Source of the DNA: Sporosarcina pasteurii
GTDB taxonomy: Bacteria > Bacillota > Bacilli > Bacillales_A > Planococcaceae
Length of the DNA: 64,000 bases
Assembly (NCBI RefSeq): GCF_041295575.1
Contig: NZ_CP160452.1
Span: 1,798,001 to 1,862,000, forward strand
Direction: 5' to 3'
How positions within the stretch are numbered: position 1 is the stretch's first letter; every line of letters starts with the position of its first letter. This document shows, piece by piece, positions 16,639 through 24,955 of the stretch. The notes beneath the pieces are model-generated. The model had not been told where the DNA came from. It made no database searches and was given only the letters and a program-made list of their open reading frames with translations. Both the position numbers and the translations under genes were made by a program.

Positions 16639-18191
16639 GATTAGCATTAGCCAATGATTCATATACAAAAACTGGACAGTATGAGAACAATGATACCCAT
16701 AGGCACAAGTCATTAAAAGCTGCCATTCTAGTTCGTGTATCCACTAGTAGAGAGGAGCAAAAATCCTCTCTTGAAAACCAAAGAAAATTATTCACACAAG
16801 TGTGCGCGGAGAATGGATGGGAAATATATGAATTTTATCAAGAGGTTGAATCGGGAACACGATCTAATCGAAAAGGACTTGATCAACTGATTAACGATGC
16901 CAAAGAACAAAAGTTCGATTTGATTTTGGCGAAGGAGTTGTCTCGCCTTGCGCGAAATGTCCCTCTTGCTTATCAATTGAAAGAGATTTTAACCAAGCAT
17001 AAGATTCACCTAAAAACGCTTGATGGTGCAATTGATACTTTGAATGGGGACTTAGATAAGTTCGGTTTATATGCGTGGATTTATGAGCAAGAATCACAAA
17101 AAACCAGCAATAGGATTAAACATACCTATCGAACTAAAGCAAAAGAAGGTCAATTCAACGGTTCTATACCGCCTCTTGGGTATTATGTCAAAGATAAAAA
17201 GCTATTTATTAAAGATGATTTTACCCCTGATATTGTTAGACGAATATTTCGGGAATATCTTGAGGGTAAGGGCTTTGATGCCGTTGCCAGAGGGTTGTAT
17301 AACGAAGGAATACCTACACCTGCACAAATTAGTAACAAATCTAATGCAAGTGATAAGTGGCACGGCTCTACAGTAAGGGGGATTTTAACAAATCCTCATT
17401 ACGTTGGAGCCTTGGTTCAATGTCGTGACACAAGACCATCAGTGACAGATTCTAGACAACTTGTTCCATCTTCAGAGTTTGTCATCGTAAAAGAGACACA
17501 CGACGCCATCATTTCTCTTGAGACATTTAATGCTGTCCAAGACCTAATTATTTCCAGGAAACGAATTAGACCACAACAAAATATTAATTTATTCACGAAT
17601 ATAGCCTTCTGTGTTGATTGTGGTAGAGGACTACACTTTAAGAAGAACAGAAAAGGCTATGTGTGTGGTAATTATAATAAGCATGGAAGTAAGGCCTGTT
17701 CAGAGCATTTTATAAAGGAAAAAGAACTTGAAAAAATAATACTTGAAGATATTAGAGGCATAGCAAACAAACTGAATTTAAAAGATGTAAAAGATTCTAT
17801 TGCTAGGAAAGTAAGAAAAGTAAGTAATAGTACAAAAACGCGCTTAGTTAAAGTTGAAAAAGACATCGCTGATTTAAATAGTGATAAAGTGCGACTTACT
17901 AAACTTCTAGCCCAATCCAATATAACAATAGAAGATTATCGCTTAACGATTGATAGTATTGATCAGCAATTAAATACGCTGCTTTCTGAAAAGTACGAGT
18001 TAAAAAAATCCAACTCCAAGTCTGAGGATACAACGCCAGCTGATATCGCACAAGTAAAAAAGATGCTAAATCATTTCCTTCAATTCAATGAACTGACAAG
18101 AGAAATGTTAAACCGCCTTGTAGATCGAATCGAAATTAAAGAAGACGGATCCCCTAAAATCTTTTATCGATTTTCAAATGAGTTGCGTTAA
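16635..18191 (+). CDS. Large serine recombinase
   Basis: Site-specific integrase/resolvase of 518 residues. The N-terminal resolvase domain carries the catalytic serine in ILVRVSTSREEQ (S36) and the arginines of KELSRLARNVP. The recombinase domain (about 175-300; GSIPPLGYYV, WHGSTVRGILTNPHYVG) is followed by a zinc ribbon (C326, C329, C344, C355) and a coiled coil (about 405-460). The start overlaps the small gene's stop (ATGA). It ends 56 bases from the 3' end of rlmCD, with a shared terminator between. Large serine integrases usually lie at one end of their element, so the element probably extends leftward over the AAA ATPase. The right junction may be at rlmCD. Confidence 0.92.
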   Translation: MRLALANDSYTKTGQYENNDTHRHKSLKAAILVRVSTSREEQKSSLENQRKLFTQVCAENGWEIYEFYQEVESGTRSNRKGLDQLINDAKEQKFDLILAKELSRLARNVPLAYQLKEILTKHKIHLKTLDGAIDTLNGDLDKFGLYAWIYEQESQKTSNRIKHTYRTKAKEGQFNGSIPPLGYYVKDKKLFIKDDFTPDIVRRIFREYLEGKGFDAVARGLYNEGIPTPAQISNKSNASDKWHGSTVRGILTNPHYVGALVQCRDTRPSVTDSRQLVPSSEFVIVKETHDAIISLETFNAVQDLIISRKRIRPQQNINLFTNIAFCVDCGRGLHFKKNRKGYVCGNYNKHGSKACSEHFIKEKELEKIILEDIRGIANKLNLKDVKDSIARKVRKVSNSTKTRLVKVEKDIADLNSDKVRLTKLLAQSNITIEDYRLTIDSIDQQLNTLLSEKYELKKSNSKSEDTTPADIAQVKKMLNHFLQFNELTREMLNRLVDRIEIKEDGSPKIFYRFSNELR

Positions 18192-18203
18192 CTATGTAAT
18201 TAG

Positions 18204-18240
18204 AAAAGCTCGCCTTCAAAAAATCAAACGACGAGCTTTT
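18204..18240. terminator. Shared terminator between the recombinase and rlmCD
   Basis: AAAAGCTCG and CGAGCTTTT form a perfect 9-bp stem with a 19-base loop between two convergent genes. A short T run follows on the plus side (TTTTCTATTT). Confidence 0.75.
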
Positions 18241-18247
18241 CTATTTA

Positions 18248-19621
18248 CTATATTTTTTTTAGCAACGCACAGCACTCGACATGATAAGTCTGCGGAAACA
18301 TATCTACCGGTTGGACTTTCTTCAACTCATAGCCAAACTCTTTTAAATGCACAATATCTTCCGCAAATGTTTCCGGATTACAAGACACATAAACGATGCG
18401 TTCTGGTTGTGCACGTCCGATTCGACGCATCACCTTTCCGCCCGCTCCTGAGCGTGGTGGGTCTAATAGTAATAATTCAGGATTGCCAAATTCCTGCAGC
18501 ACTTCGTCAATTCCGTGCCGCGCGTCTTTTGCTAAAAAGCTCGTATTGTCAACGTTATTATCACTTGCATTTCTTTTTGCTGATGCGATAGATGCTTCCA
18601 CAAGCTCAATACCTGCCAGCTCTTTTACACGGCTCGCAAAAGGCAGTGAGAACGTACCGACACCACAAAATAGATCAATCATATATTCTGTTTCTTTCGG
18701 CTCGCCCATTTCAATCGCTAGTTCTATTAACTGCTCAGCTTGTACAGGATTTGGTTGGAAAAACGTATCGAACCATAGGCGGAATTGATAGCCCATAATT
18801 TCATCGTAAATAAAATCTCTTCCGTGTAGCAGATGCGTTTCTTCCGCCTGCGAACGATCCGCTAAATCACGGTTTTCCAGCCATAATAAGCTTTTTACAT
18901 TCGGGAATTTCGTTTCGATTCTAGATACGAGATCTTGAATGCCTGCCACTTCATCAGGCCCTGCCGTCGCAAAAATCGCCAGCATAATTTCGCCTGTTAC
19001 AAATGATTGCCTTACCATCACGAATCGAAGTAATCCTTCAACCGTTTCTTTATTATACCCCGTTAACTCATGCGCTTTTACCCAATCCGCCACCTCAAGT
19101 ACAGCCTCTTTCATTTCTGGCTTCATGATGTAACAAGTTTCTAGCGGAATGACATTTAAATAATTACCTTTCTCATGTAAACCAAGTGAACCATCTGGCG
19201 CAAAAGTAAACTCCATTTTATTACGGTACGTCCAAGGATTTTCCATGCCAATCGTCTCTTCTACTAGCGCAGCATCGAAACCTTCTTTTTCTAAATACCC
19301 TTTTACCGCAGTCGTTTTCTGACGCAATTGTCCCTCATAAGAAAGATGTTGCCACGAACAACCGCCACATTTTTCAAAATGCGGACAACGTGCTTCGACG
19401 CGATCCGGGTGCGTCTGAACAAATTGGTCAACACTTGTTTGCCATTTTCTACGTATCGCATGCTCAACCGTTACTTCTACTTCTTCACCCGGAATCGCAT
19501 AAGGAATCATCAAATGCAATCGACTCTCGTTCCCCCGTTTCGTTTTCCGCATCGTCACTGATTCGCCGACCCCGCGATTATCAAAATGGTCAACTTTTAC
19601 TTTAAAACGCTTCCCTATCAT
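18248..19621 (-). CDS. rlmCD: 23S rRNA (uracil-C5)-methyltransferase RlmCD/RumA family
   Basis: Makes 5-methyluridine in 23S rRNA using S-adenosylmethionine. The 457-residue protein has an N-terminal TRAM domain, an iron-sulfur cluster set C-x5-C-x2-C (C79, C85, C88 in CPHFEKCGGC, plus C163), the SAM-binding motif LFCGVGTFSLP, LDPPRSG, and the catalytic cysteine in YVSCNPETFAEDI (C414). B. subtilis has one RlmCD for both U747 and U1939; paralogues exist, so the exact target is inferred. GAAGGGTG precedes the ATG. The 3' end borders the serine recombinase and could be its integration target. The C-terminus HVECCALLKKI looks complete. Confidence 0.92.
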   Translation of the reverse strand: MIGKRFKVKVDHFDNRGVGESVTMRKTKRGNESRLHLMIPYAIPGEEVEVTVEHAIRRKWQTSVDQFVQTHPDRVEARCPHFEKCGGCSWQHLSYEGQLRQKTTAVKGYLEKEGFDAALVEETIGMENPWTYRNKMEFTFAPDGSLGLHEKGNYLNVIPLETCYIMKPEMKEAVLEVADWVKAHELTGYNKETVEGLLRFVMVRQSFVTGEIMLAIFATAGPDEVAGIQDLVSRIETKFPNVKSLLWLENRDLADRSQAEETHLLHGRDFIYDEIMGYQFRLWFDTFFQPNPVQAEQLIELAIEMGEPKETEYMIDLFCGVGTFSLPFASRVKELAGIELVEASIASAKRNASDNNVDNTSFLAKDARHGIDEVLQEFGNPELLLLDPPRSGAGGKVMRRIGRAQPERIVYVSCNPETFAEDIVHLKEFGYELKKVQPVDMFPQTYHVECCALLKKI

Positions 19622-19804
19622 CTATAAAACACCCTTCTATCTATCTTCAACAGTTCATAAATCGTTCATCGCAGAAATGAATCCAATAATATTCATTTTA
19701 CACGAAGGAACAGATCTGAACAACGGTGATTGCTTACTATGAAAAGTACCCCTAAATTAAATAGAACGATACATACAAAAACGTTTCAGAAATCTCATTT
19801 TCTT

Positions 19805-20524
19805 TTAAACTAATTTCATATAATGCTCAACAAATTCGGGATAGTCTTTTAAGTCTTTTTTGCCTTTTTCACTAATTGCATAGACGCCTCTTTCTATTCT
19901 TTCGAACCATTCGTCGTAGTTTCTAATGAGTATTCGCGATGTTTTATCTCCAGTACCAATTTCTCGTAGCACTTTAGCCGATAAAGGACCATGATGGATC
20001 AAACAACAAGCGATGTGGATGCAAGTCTCTTTATAAGCAGTCATGATTTTCATTTGGCTGCTTCCGCCTATATTAAAATCCCCAGTCCTGCCTTCAATCT
20101 CTGCTAATAAACGAGTCCTTCGTTTCTTACTAAGTTGCATACTTTTCACTCTATCAAATGAAACCGGATGATGGATTACTTGCAACTGTTCCTTGTTTTT
20201 TTGAAATGAAATCACGATTAACCCGACCTCTAATCTCCTCATCAAATAACAAATATCTCGCCACTTTTGTGAACGAAAACTATAGGTAGGTCTGGGAATG
20301 GCGACATATACCTGATCCGACAATCGTTGCCTTTTCGTCGCTTGCATGACTAAGTCTAAATTTAACCGCAGTTTTAATTCTATGATAATCAATTCGTCAT
20401 CTTTCACGACCACTACGTCACAATCATGAACCTCCCCGTAAACATCATATCCTTGTTCAGTAAAGTAATTTTTAACGGGATCATACAAATCAACTTCATA
20501 TAATTTTTTATCTTTGCCTTTCAT
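19805..20524 (-). CDS. DUF2161 PD-(D/E)XK-type putative phosphodiesterase
   Basis: A 239-residue protein of the DUF2161 family. The N-terminal part has a restriction-endonuclease-like core: DVVVVKDDELIIIELKLRL holds the D...ExK residues, and a KRQRLSDQVYVAIP strand follows. The C-terminal part (about 175-235; GPLSAKVLREIGTG, YAISEKGKKDL) resembles a winged-helix domain. A nuclease or phosphodiesterase role is predicted for the family but not established. The frame runs ten codons further up; the ATG at 20522-20524 is chosen because TGGGGGTT lies upstream of it inside that extension. Single-gene unit, neighbours unrelated. Confidence 0.8.
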   Translation of the reverse strand: MKGKDKKLYEVDLYDPVKNYFTEQGYDVYGEVHDCDVVVVKDDELIIIELKLRLNLDLVMQATKRQRLSDQVYVAIPRPTYSFRSQKWRDICYLMRRLEVGLIVISFQKNKEQLQVIHHPVSFDRVKSMQLSKKRRTRLLAEIEGRTGDFNIGGSSQMKIMTAYKETCIHIACCLIHHGPLSAKVLREIGTGDKTSRILIRNYDEWFERIERGVYAISEKGKKDLKDYPEFVEHYMKLV

Positions 20525-20633
20525 TTGAATCAACCCCCATTGATAGTATCTCAAACACTTTCAGTTAAGCACAATTTTCTCCTTTTATCTTTTTAACATC
20601 CAAATGCTTACGGTAAGTACAAATTTGAAACGA

Positions 20634-20667
20634 AAAAAGTCCAATTCATAAGCGAATCGGACTTTTT
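20634..20667 (-). terminator. Terminator behind ypvA
   Basis: On the minus strand AAAAAGTCCGATTC pairs with GAATTGGACTTTTT (one G-U pair) over a 6-base loop, ending in a T run. It lies 21 bases after the ypvA stop. Confidence 0.85.
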
Positions 20668-20687
20668 CGTGTGTAATTTAATTTTTC

Positions 20688-22589
20688 CTATATTAGTTTC
20701 ACAGGAGATACTTGCTCAAGCTTCTCTAACATCTTCTCTTCTGTTTCGTTTACTAATACATGAATTTCCCCTGCGTCCTCTGACGTTCGGATCAGTCGGC
20801 CGATTCCTTGACGGTATCTTAACAGCATAAACGGTAGGTCAACTTCTTGGAACGCATCCTCCGCATGATTTCGTTTCGCTTCAAATAGCGGGTCAGCAGG
20901 CGGATATGGTAAGTCATAAATGATGACACGTGTTAGTGCATCTTTTGGAATATCCAACCCTTCCCATAAATTAAATGAGCATAACACTTTCAATTGTTTA
21001 TTTTGAAAATCTCGAACGATGGATGATAACTCTCGCTCACCTTCAAAGCCGATATCGCCTTGTACTTCAGCCGATAGTTCCTTTTTAAATTGAAGCATCG
21101 CTGTTTCAGACTTGAATAAAATAAGCGTCTGTTCTTCTTCACGTAATAATGCTTCAACTTGCTCGACTTTTTGTTCGTTAGGCGTTTTATGTGCATAGAT
21201 TTTCATAACATTTTCATAATCGAAAGGAGATTCGACTGAGAAAGATAAATATTTTTCAATGCCTAATCCTTCTGCAATATAAGTAAAGTCTTTTTGCAAT
21301 GACAATGTTGCAGATGAGAAGACAATTGGCATATTCGAAGAGAATAAGCTTTCTTTTAAAATGTCCGTTACAAGTCTTGGCATAATGACAAGCGACATTT
21401 CTTCTTCCGTATCTTGGAGCCAATCAACTGCATCTTGCCCTGAAATGAATAACTCCATCGAGTAGATGTATTGTTCCAGGTATTCTTCAACCATTTTCAA
21501 TTCGTATTCTGGAATAATATATAGCTCGCCTTCAAAGACAAACTCTTCAAGAAGCGCCGTTGAAATATTCACAGCAAGACGTCCTACTTCAAATAGTTCA
21601 GGTACCTTTTCAATTGCTTTTCGTTCATTCATCGTTTCTTCAGCATGTTCGTGTAATAATGCGAAAAACGAGGCATGGACGTCAATCAGTTGCTCCATGA
21701 GTTGCAGTGATTGTTCACGTACCCCATCCACCATTACACGTTCTAGTAAATTGAGCAAAGTATGGTCTTGAACTTCATAGGTCAAAGCGCGTTGTGCAGC
21801 ATATTCTAATAAATGTCCTTCATCGAAAATTACCATCGATGCTTCAGGCAGTAACGGTAATTGTCCTTGTCGCTCTCTAGACGCTTTCGTCCAAATATGC
21901 TCCATATAAAAGTCGTGTGAACAAATAATAATCTCAGGAGCCGCTCTATAATGATTACGGTGCAAGGTTTGACCGCAACGGTTTCTCAAATCGCAAGCTT
22001 CACATTGTTGAATCGGATGGTAATTAATCGTCTTCCACTGTGCATCACTTAATTCAGGATAGTCAGAACGCTGGCCGTACGGATGAACAGATTGTAAGGA
22101 ACCGGACCCATAAACAAAGTCTGGTAAACTATCTTCTACATCTTCTATATATGTTTCCGCCATCCTATTAGAAGCATCATCTAGACGTTTTAAACATAAA
22201 TACTGGTCTCTCGCTTTTGCAAGACGAACGTCAATATTCAAGTTAAGCGCTTTGCTCATTTTATAAATATCGCCATCTTCTTTTACGAGCTGTTCAATAA
22301 GGGTTTCATCCGCACAGGAAATAATCGCCGGCTTACCGGTATAACGCGCATAAGCGATTGCAGGTAATAAATACGCTATCGTTTTCCCAGTCCCAACTCC
22401 AGCCTCTGCAAATAATACTTTTTTCTCTTTTAACGCTTGCTCAATTTGAAATGCCATGAAAATTTGTTCATCACGACACTCATACCCTTTTTCGGTTAAA
22501 TCGTCATATAACGTATCGCCAATCCAGTCATTTAATGAATCATAAAACGATTTCTCTCTCGATAAAGGGAATGGTAACTTTCTTTTCAT
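20688..22589 (-). CDS. ypvA: XPD/DinG-family ATP-dependent DNA helicase YpvA
   Basis: Superfamily 2 helicase of 633 residues. Walker A is AGVGTGKT (63-70), the DEAH-like box is IFDEGHLLE, and four cysteines (C132, C196, C199, C205; last three in CEACDLRNRC) form the iron-sulfur site of the XPD/DinG group. Motif VI is YRQGIGRLIRTS. It would unwind 5'-tailed or structured DNA during repair; the exact role in Bacillales is unclear. The start ATG (22587-22589) has AAGGAG 8 bases upstream. It lacks the N-terminal exonuclease domain of the larger DinG at 37-40 kb. It sits next to rlmL, as in B. subtilis. Confidence 0.88.
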   Translation of the reverse strand: MKRKLPFPLSREKSFYDSLNDWIGDTLYDDLTEKGYECRDEQIFMAFQIEQALKEKKVLFAEAGVGTGKTIAYLLPAIAYARYTGKPAIISCADETLIEQLVKEDGDIYKMSKALNLNIDVRLAKARDQYLCLKRLDDASNRMAETYIEDVEDSLPDFVYGSGSLQSVHPYGQRSDYPELSDAQWKTINYHPIQQCEACDLRNRCGQTLHRNHYRAAPEIIICSHDFYMEHIWTKASRERQGQLPLLPEASMVIFDEGHLLEYAAQRALTYEVQDHTLLNLLERVMVDGVREQSLQLMEQLIDVHASFFALLHEHAEETMNERKAIEKVPELFEVGRLAVNISTALLEEFVFEGELYIIPEYELKMVEEYLEQYIYSMELFISGQDAVDWLQDTEEEMSLVIMPRLVTDILKESLFSSNMPIVFSSATLSLQKDFTYIAEGLGIEKYLSFSVESPFDYENVMKIYAHKTPNEQKVEQVEALLREEEQTLILFKSETAMLQFKKELSAEVQGDIGFEGERELSSIVRDFQNKQLKVLCSFNLWEGLDIPKDALTRVIIYDLPYPPADPLFEAKRNHAEDAFQEVDLPFMLLRYRQGIGRLIRTSEDAGEIHVLVNETEEKMLEKLEQVSPVKLI

Positions 22590-22618
22590 ACAGCGAACTC
22601 CTTCCAAACTATACATAC

Positions 22619-22651
22619 AAAAGGAAGAGAGATGCAGCTCTCTTCCCTTTT
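22619..22651 (-). terminator. Terminator behind rlmL
   Basis: AAAAGG(A)AGAGAG pairs with CTCTCTTCCCTTTT with one bulge around a 6-base loop; the T run is on the minus strand after the stem. Confidence 0.75.
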
Positions 22652-22686
22652 GCCAACCTATTTTTTAATACACTTTTTACTATATG

Positions 22687-23814
22687 CTAAACACGCTTGC
22701 CCCAAAACTGATAATAATCTGTTCGGATAAAGCCGTTAAATAGTTTTCTCTTTCTTGTCGCTTTTTTACCGTAAAGCTCTTCGAAATTTTCCAAAGGAGA
22801 AATCATATAAACAGACCAAGACGGATGGTTTTCCATGACCTTTCCAAGCGCTCGTGTAATGTCTTCAGCCTCTGCAATCTCTCCTAGTCTTTCTCCATAA
22901 GGAGGGTTTCCAACCATGACACCATTTACACCTTCGATTGAAAGATCCTTCAAATCTTGTTGTTTCCATTGAATCAAATCTGCGAATCCTGCTTCAATGG
23001 CATTTTCTTCAGCTACTTTGACCATACGACCATCTACATCTGACCCTGTTATCATGAGAGGTTGGTCATATTTTGCCAAGTCTTCCGCTTCTTCACGCAC
23101 GCGGTCCCATACAGTTTGTCCCATCCATGGCCATTCTTCACTTAGAAAGTCTCGATTCGTTCCAGGTGCGATGTTTTGACCAATCATCGCTGCTTCAATT
23201 GGAATCGTTCCTGAACCACATAGCGGGTCCATAAAAGGACGGTCTGGATTCCAGCGCGTTAACGTGACAAGTGCTGCTGCAAGCGTTTCTTTAATCGGTG
23301 CATCCCCTTGTCCAACTCGGTAGCCACGTCTATGCAACCCAGTTCCACTCGTATCAATCGTTAAGGTAACTTTATCTTTTAAAATCGATACTTCCAGTTT
23401 AAATAACGGACCTGATTCGGATAAAAACCCACTTCTTTTATAAGCACGATTTAACCGTTCAACAATCGCTTTTTTAACAATTGCTTGACAATCTGGCACA
23501 CTGTATAAAGTAGATTTTACAGATTTACCCGCTACTGGAAAAGCAGCATCTACTGGTAAAAACTTTTCCCAAGCAAGTGCCTTCGTCTGTTCAAATAAAT
23601 CATCAAATGTTTTCGCATGAAATTCTCCGACAATAATTCTGACTCGATCAGCGACGCGCAGCCACATATTAGTTCTTGCAATGGCAGTCTCGTCTCCTTG
23701 AAAATACACCTTTCCATTTTCCGTCCTTGTCTCATATCCGAGCGCTTTCACTTCATCAGCGACTAGCGCTTCTACGCCCATAGCTGATGTGGCAACTAAA
23801 TTAAATTTACTCAT
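22687..23814 (-). CDS. rlmL: THUMP-domain RNA methyltransferase (RlmL/YpsC family)
   Basis: Class I methyltransferase acting on 23S rRNA guanine (RlmL-type m2G) by family. The 375-residue protein has an N-terminal THUMP domain (about 45-155), the SAM-binding segment MDPLCGSGTIPIEAA (near 190-205) and the N6/N2-amino catalytic motif GNPPYGER (near 300). The upstream frame continues 13 codons; the ATG at 23812-23814 with GGGAG 9 bases before it gives the canonical start MSKFNLVATSAMGVE. It lies between ypvA and rnpB/gpsB as in B. subtilis (ypsC). Confidence 0.9.
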   Translation of the reverse strand: MSKFNLVATSAMGVEALVADEVKALGYETRTENGKVYFQGDETAIARTNMWLRVADRVRIIVGEFHAKTFDDLFEQTKALAWEKFLPVDAAFPVAGKSVKSTLYSVPDCQAIVKKAIVERLNRAYKRSGFLSESGPLFKLEVSILKDKVTLTIDTSGTGLHRRGYRVGQGDAPIKETLAAALVTLTRWNPDRPFMDPLCGSGTIPIEAAMIGQNIAPGTNRDFLSEEWPWMGQTVWDRVREEAEDLAKYDQPLMITGSDVDGRMVKVAEENAIEAGFADLIQWKQQDLKDLSIEGVNGVMVGNPPYGERLGEIAEAEDITRALGKVMENHPSWSVYMISPLENFEELYGKKATRKRKLFNGFIRTDYYQFWGKRV

Positions 23815-23947
23815 ATATTCCAACTCCCGTTCTATTCTATATGCAATGTTCATTTAATTATTTTATGTATAAAGTAACACTTACTTATCATGGACCTAAA
23901 CCAATAAAGTATCCAAAATCATTCACTGTTCGTATTGTTCATTGCCA

Positions 23948-23978
23948 AAATAAAAGCTCTCCATTAACAGGAGAGCTT
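23948..23978 (-). terminator. Terminator of rnpB
   Basis: AAGCTCTCC and GGAGAGCTT form a perfect 9-bp stem with a 7-base loop, followed on the minus strand by TTATTTT. Confidence 0.85.
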
Positions 23979-23994
23979 CAACTTTAATTGAATA

Positions 23995-24406
23995 TACCAT
24001 AGGAAATTCGATAAGCCATGTTTTGTTCCCGTGTACTCAAACGGCGAATGCCTCGTACTAGGGTGGTAATCATCTATCTACAGGAATGTTTTCCTGTCCC
24101 TTCGTCCGTTCATTTCCTTTCGAAGAGTGCCCCTACCATAGTTTGGGTTTCTCACTTATGGGGTTTACCGCGTTCCACCTGATTCGTTTCCGAAGCAGCT
24201 ACGTTTCTGTGGCACTGTTCAGGGAACCTAGCCCATATTAAGCAAGCTTAACTTAGGACGTATTCCCGCCGTCATCGCATATTTGCGATGCCCCAGCTTA
24301 TTTTTTTGCTGAGCATAAACACTACGGTCATCTCAGATCCGTGTGAGCATGGACTTTCCTCTACAAAGACAAGCTTTGCAGCGATTACCTAAATTTGCGC
24401 TACGGT
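23995..24406 (-). ncRNA. rnpB: RNase P RNA, bacterial type B
   Basis: The catalytic RNA of RNase P, which trims the 5' leader of tRNA precursors. On the minus strand the conserved blocks of Bacillus type B RNA appear in order: GGTAATCGCTGC, GTAGAGGAAAGTCCATGCTC, GCCACAGA, GGTGGAACGCGGTAAACCCC, GAGAAACCCAAA, GGTAGGGG, TGTAGATAGATGATT, ACGAGGC and GGAACAAAACATGGCTTA. The length of about 410 nt fits the type. A consensus sigma-A promoter lies just upstream and a terminator just downstream, so both ends are well bounded (within about 3-5 bases). Type B RNA is diagnostic of the Bacillales. Confidence 0.97.
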
Positions 24407-24412
24407 TTTTTT

Positions 24413-24441
24413 ATTATACAATACTCGACACTTTTTTTCAA
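24413..24441 (-). promoter_or_regulatory. Sigma-A promoter of rnpB
   Basis: TTGAAA (24436-24441), 17-base spacer, TATAAT (24413-24418) on the minus strand; transcription would begin near 24406. Confidence 0.9.
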
Positions 24442-24460
24442 TCATCTTGAGGAAAAAGGA

Positions 24461-24751
24461 TTATTCACTTAATTTATCGCCAAAAACATGTTTTTCCAGA
24501 TTGGAAATTCGCTTTAAAATATCGAAATTGGTTGAACCTGTATTCGCCGTTGCAGGACGCCTATTCGCTTTTTCAACTTGGCTTTTCATTTGTTCGATTT
24601 CTTTTTCTAACGTCTCAATTTTTTTAGTAAAAGTTTGGTAATCTTGAATAATGTCGTCAAGAAAAAGATCAACTTCTTCTTGGTTATAGCCACGTAAACC
24701 CGATTTAAACTCTTTTTCGAGTATCGTTTTCGTGTCCAGTTTTATTTCCAT
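24461..24751 (-). CDS. gpsB: Cell division regulator GpsB
   Basis: DivIVA-like coiled-coil protein that shuttles PBP1 (PonA) between sidewall and septum. The 96-residue product has the DivIVA-type N-terminal domain ([32 protein letters not shown]), a coiled coil (about 35-65) and a short C-terminal trimerisation segment ([17 protein letters not shown]). The frame extends seven codons upstream; ATG at 24749-24751 has GAAGGG 9 bases before it and gives the usual start. Its client ponA is 5 kb away in the same window. Confidence 0.95.
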   Translation of the reverse strand: MEIKLDTKTILEKEFKSGLRGYNQEEVDLFLDDIIQDYQTFTKKIETLEKEIEQMKSQVEKANRRPATANTGSTNFDILKRISNLEKHVFGDKLSE

Positions 24752-24832
24752 AAAAAATCGCCCTTCCATCATTGGTAAACTTATGCGATATTATAGCATA
24801 ATCTAACCTATTTTGTCCTTTTTAAACAGCGG

Positions 24833-24948
24833 AGTCAATTTCATAATTACCTAAAACCGCTAAGCTGATACAATATATAGTTGAAAACGGTTTAACTCAA
24901 CTATATATCGTATCTGCGCAGCGAATAGATTGGATTATGAAATTGACT
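24833..24948 (-). repeat. Nested perfect inverted-repeat element behind mrfB
   Basis: Outer arms AGTCAATTTCATAAT (24833-24847) and ATTATGAAATTGACT (24934-24948) are perfect 15-bp inverted repeats. Inside, 24867-24884 and 24897-24914 are a second pair of 18 bases around a 12-base loop. The single mismatch in this pair is A-C on the plus strand but a G-U pair in RNA made from the minus strand. It begins 7 bases after the mrfB stop. No T run follows, so it is not an ordinary terminator. It could be a miniature transposable element or a structured 3' UTR. Confidence 0.75.
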
Positions 24949-24955
24949 AAGCAAC

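Noticed and set aside
24833-24948. Terminator of mrfB
   Set aside because: The structure is much longer than a terminator and is followed by GACTCCGCTG on the minus strand, not by T residues.
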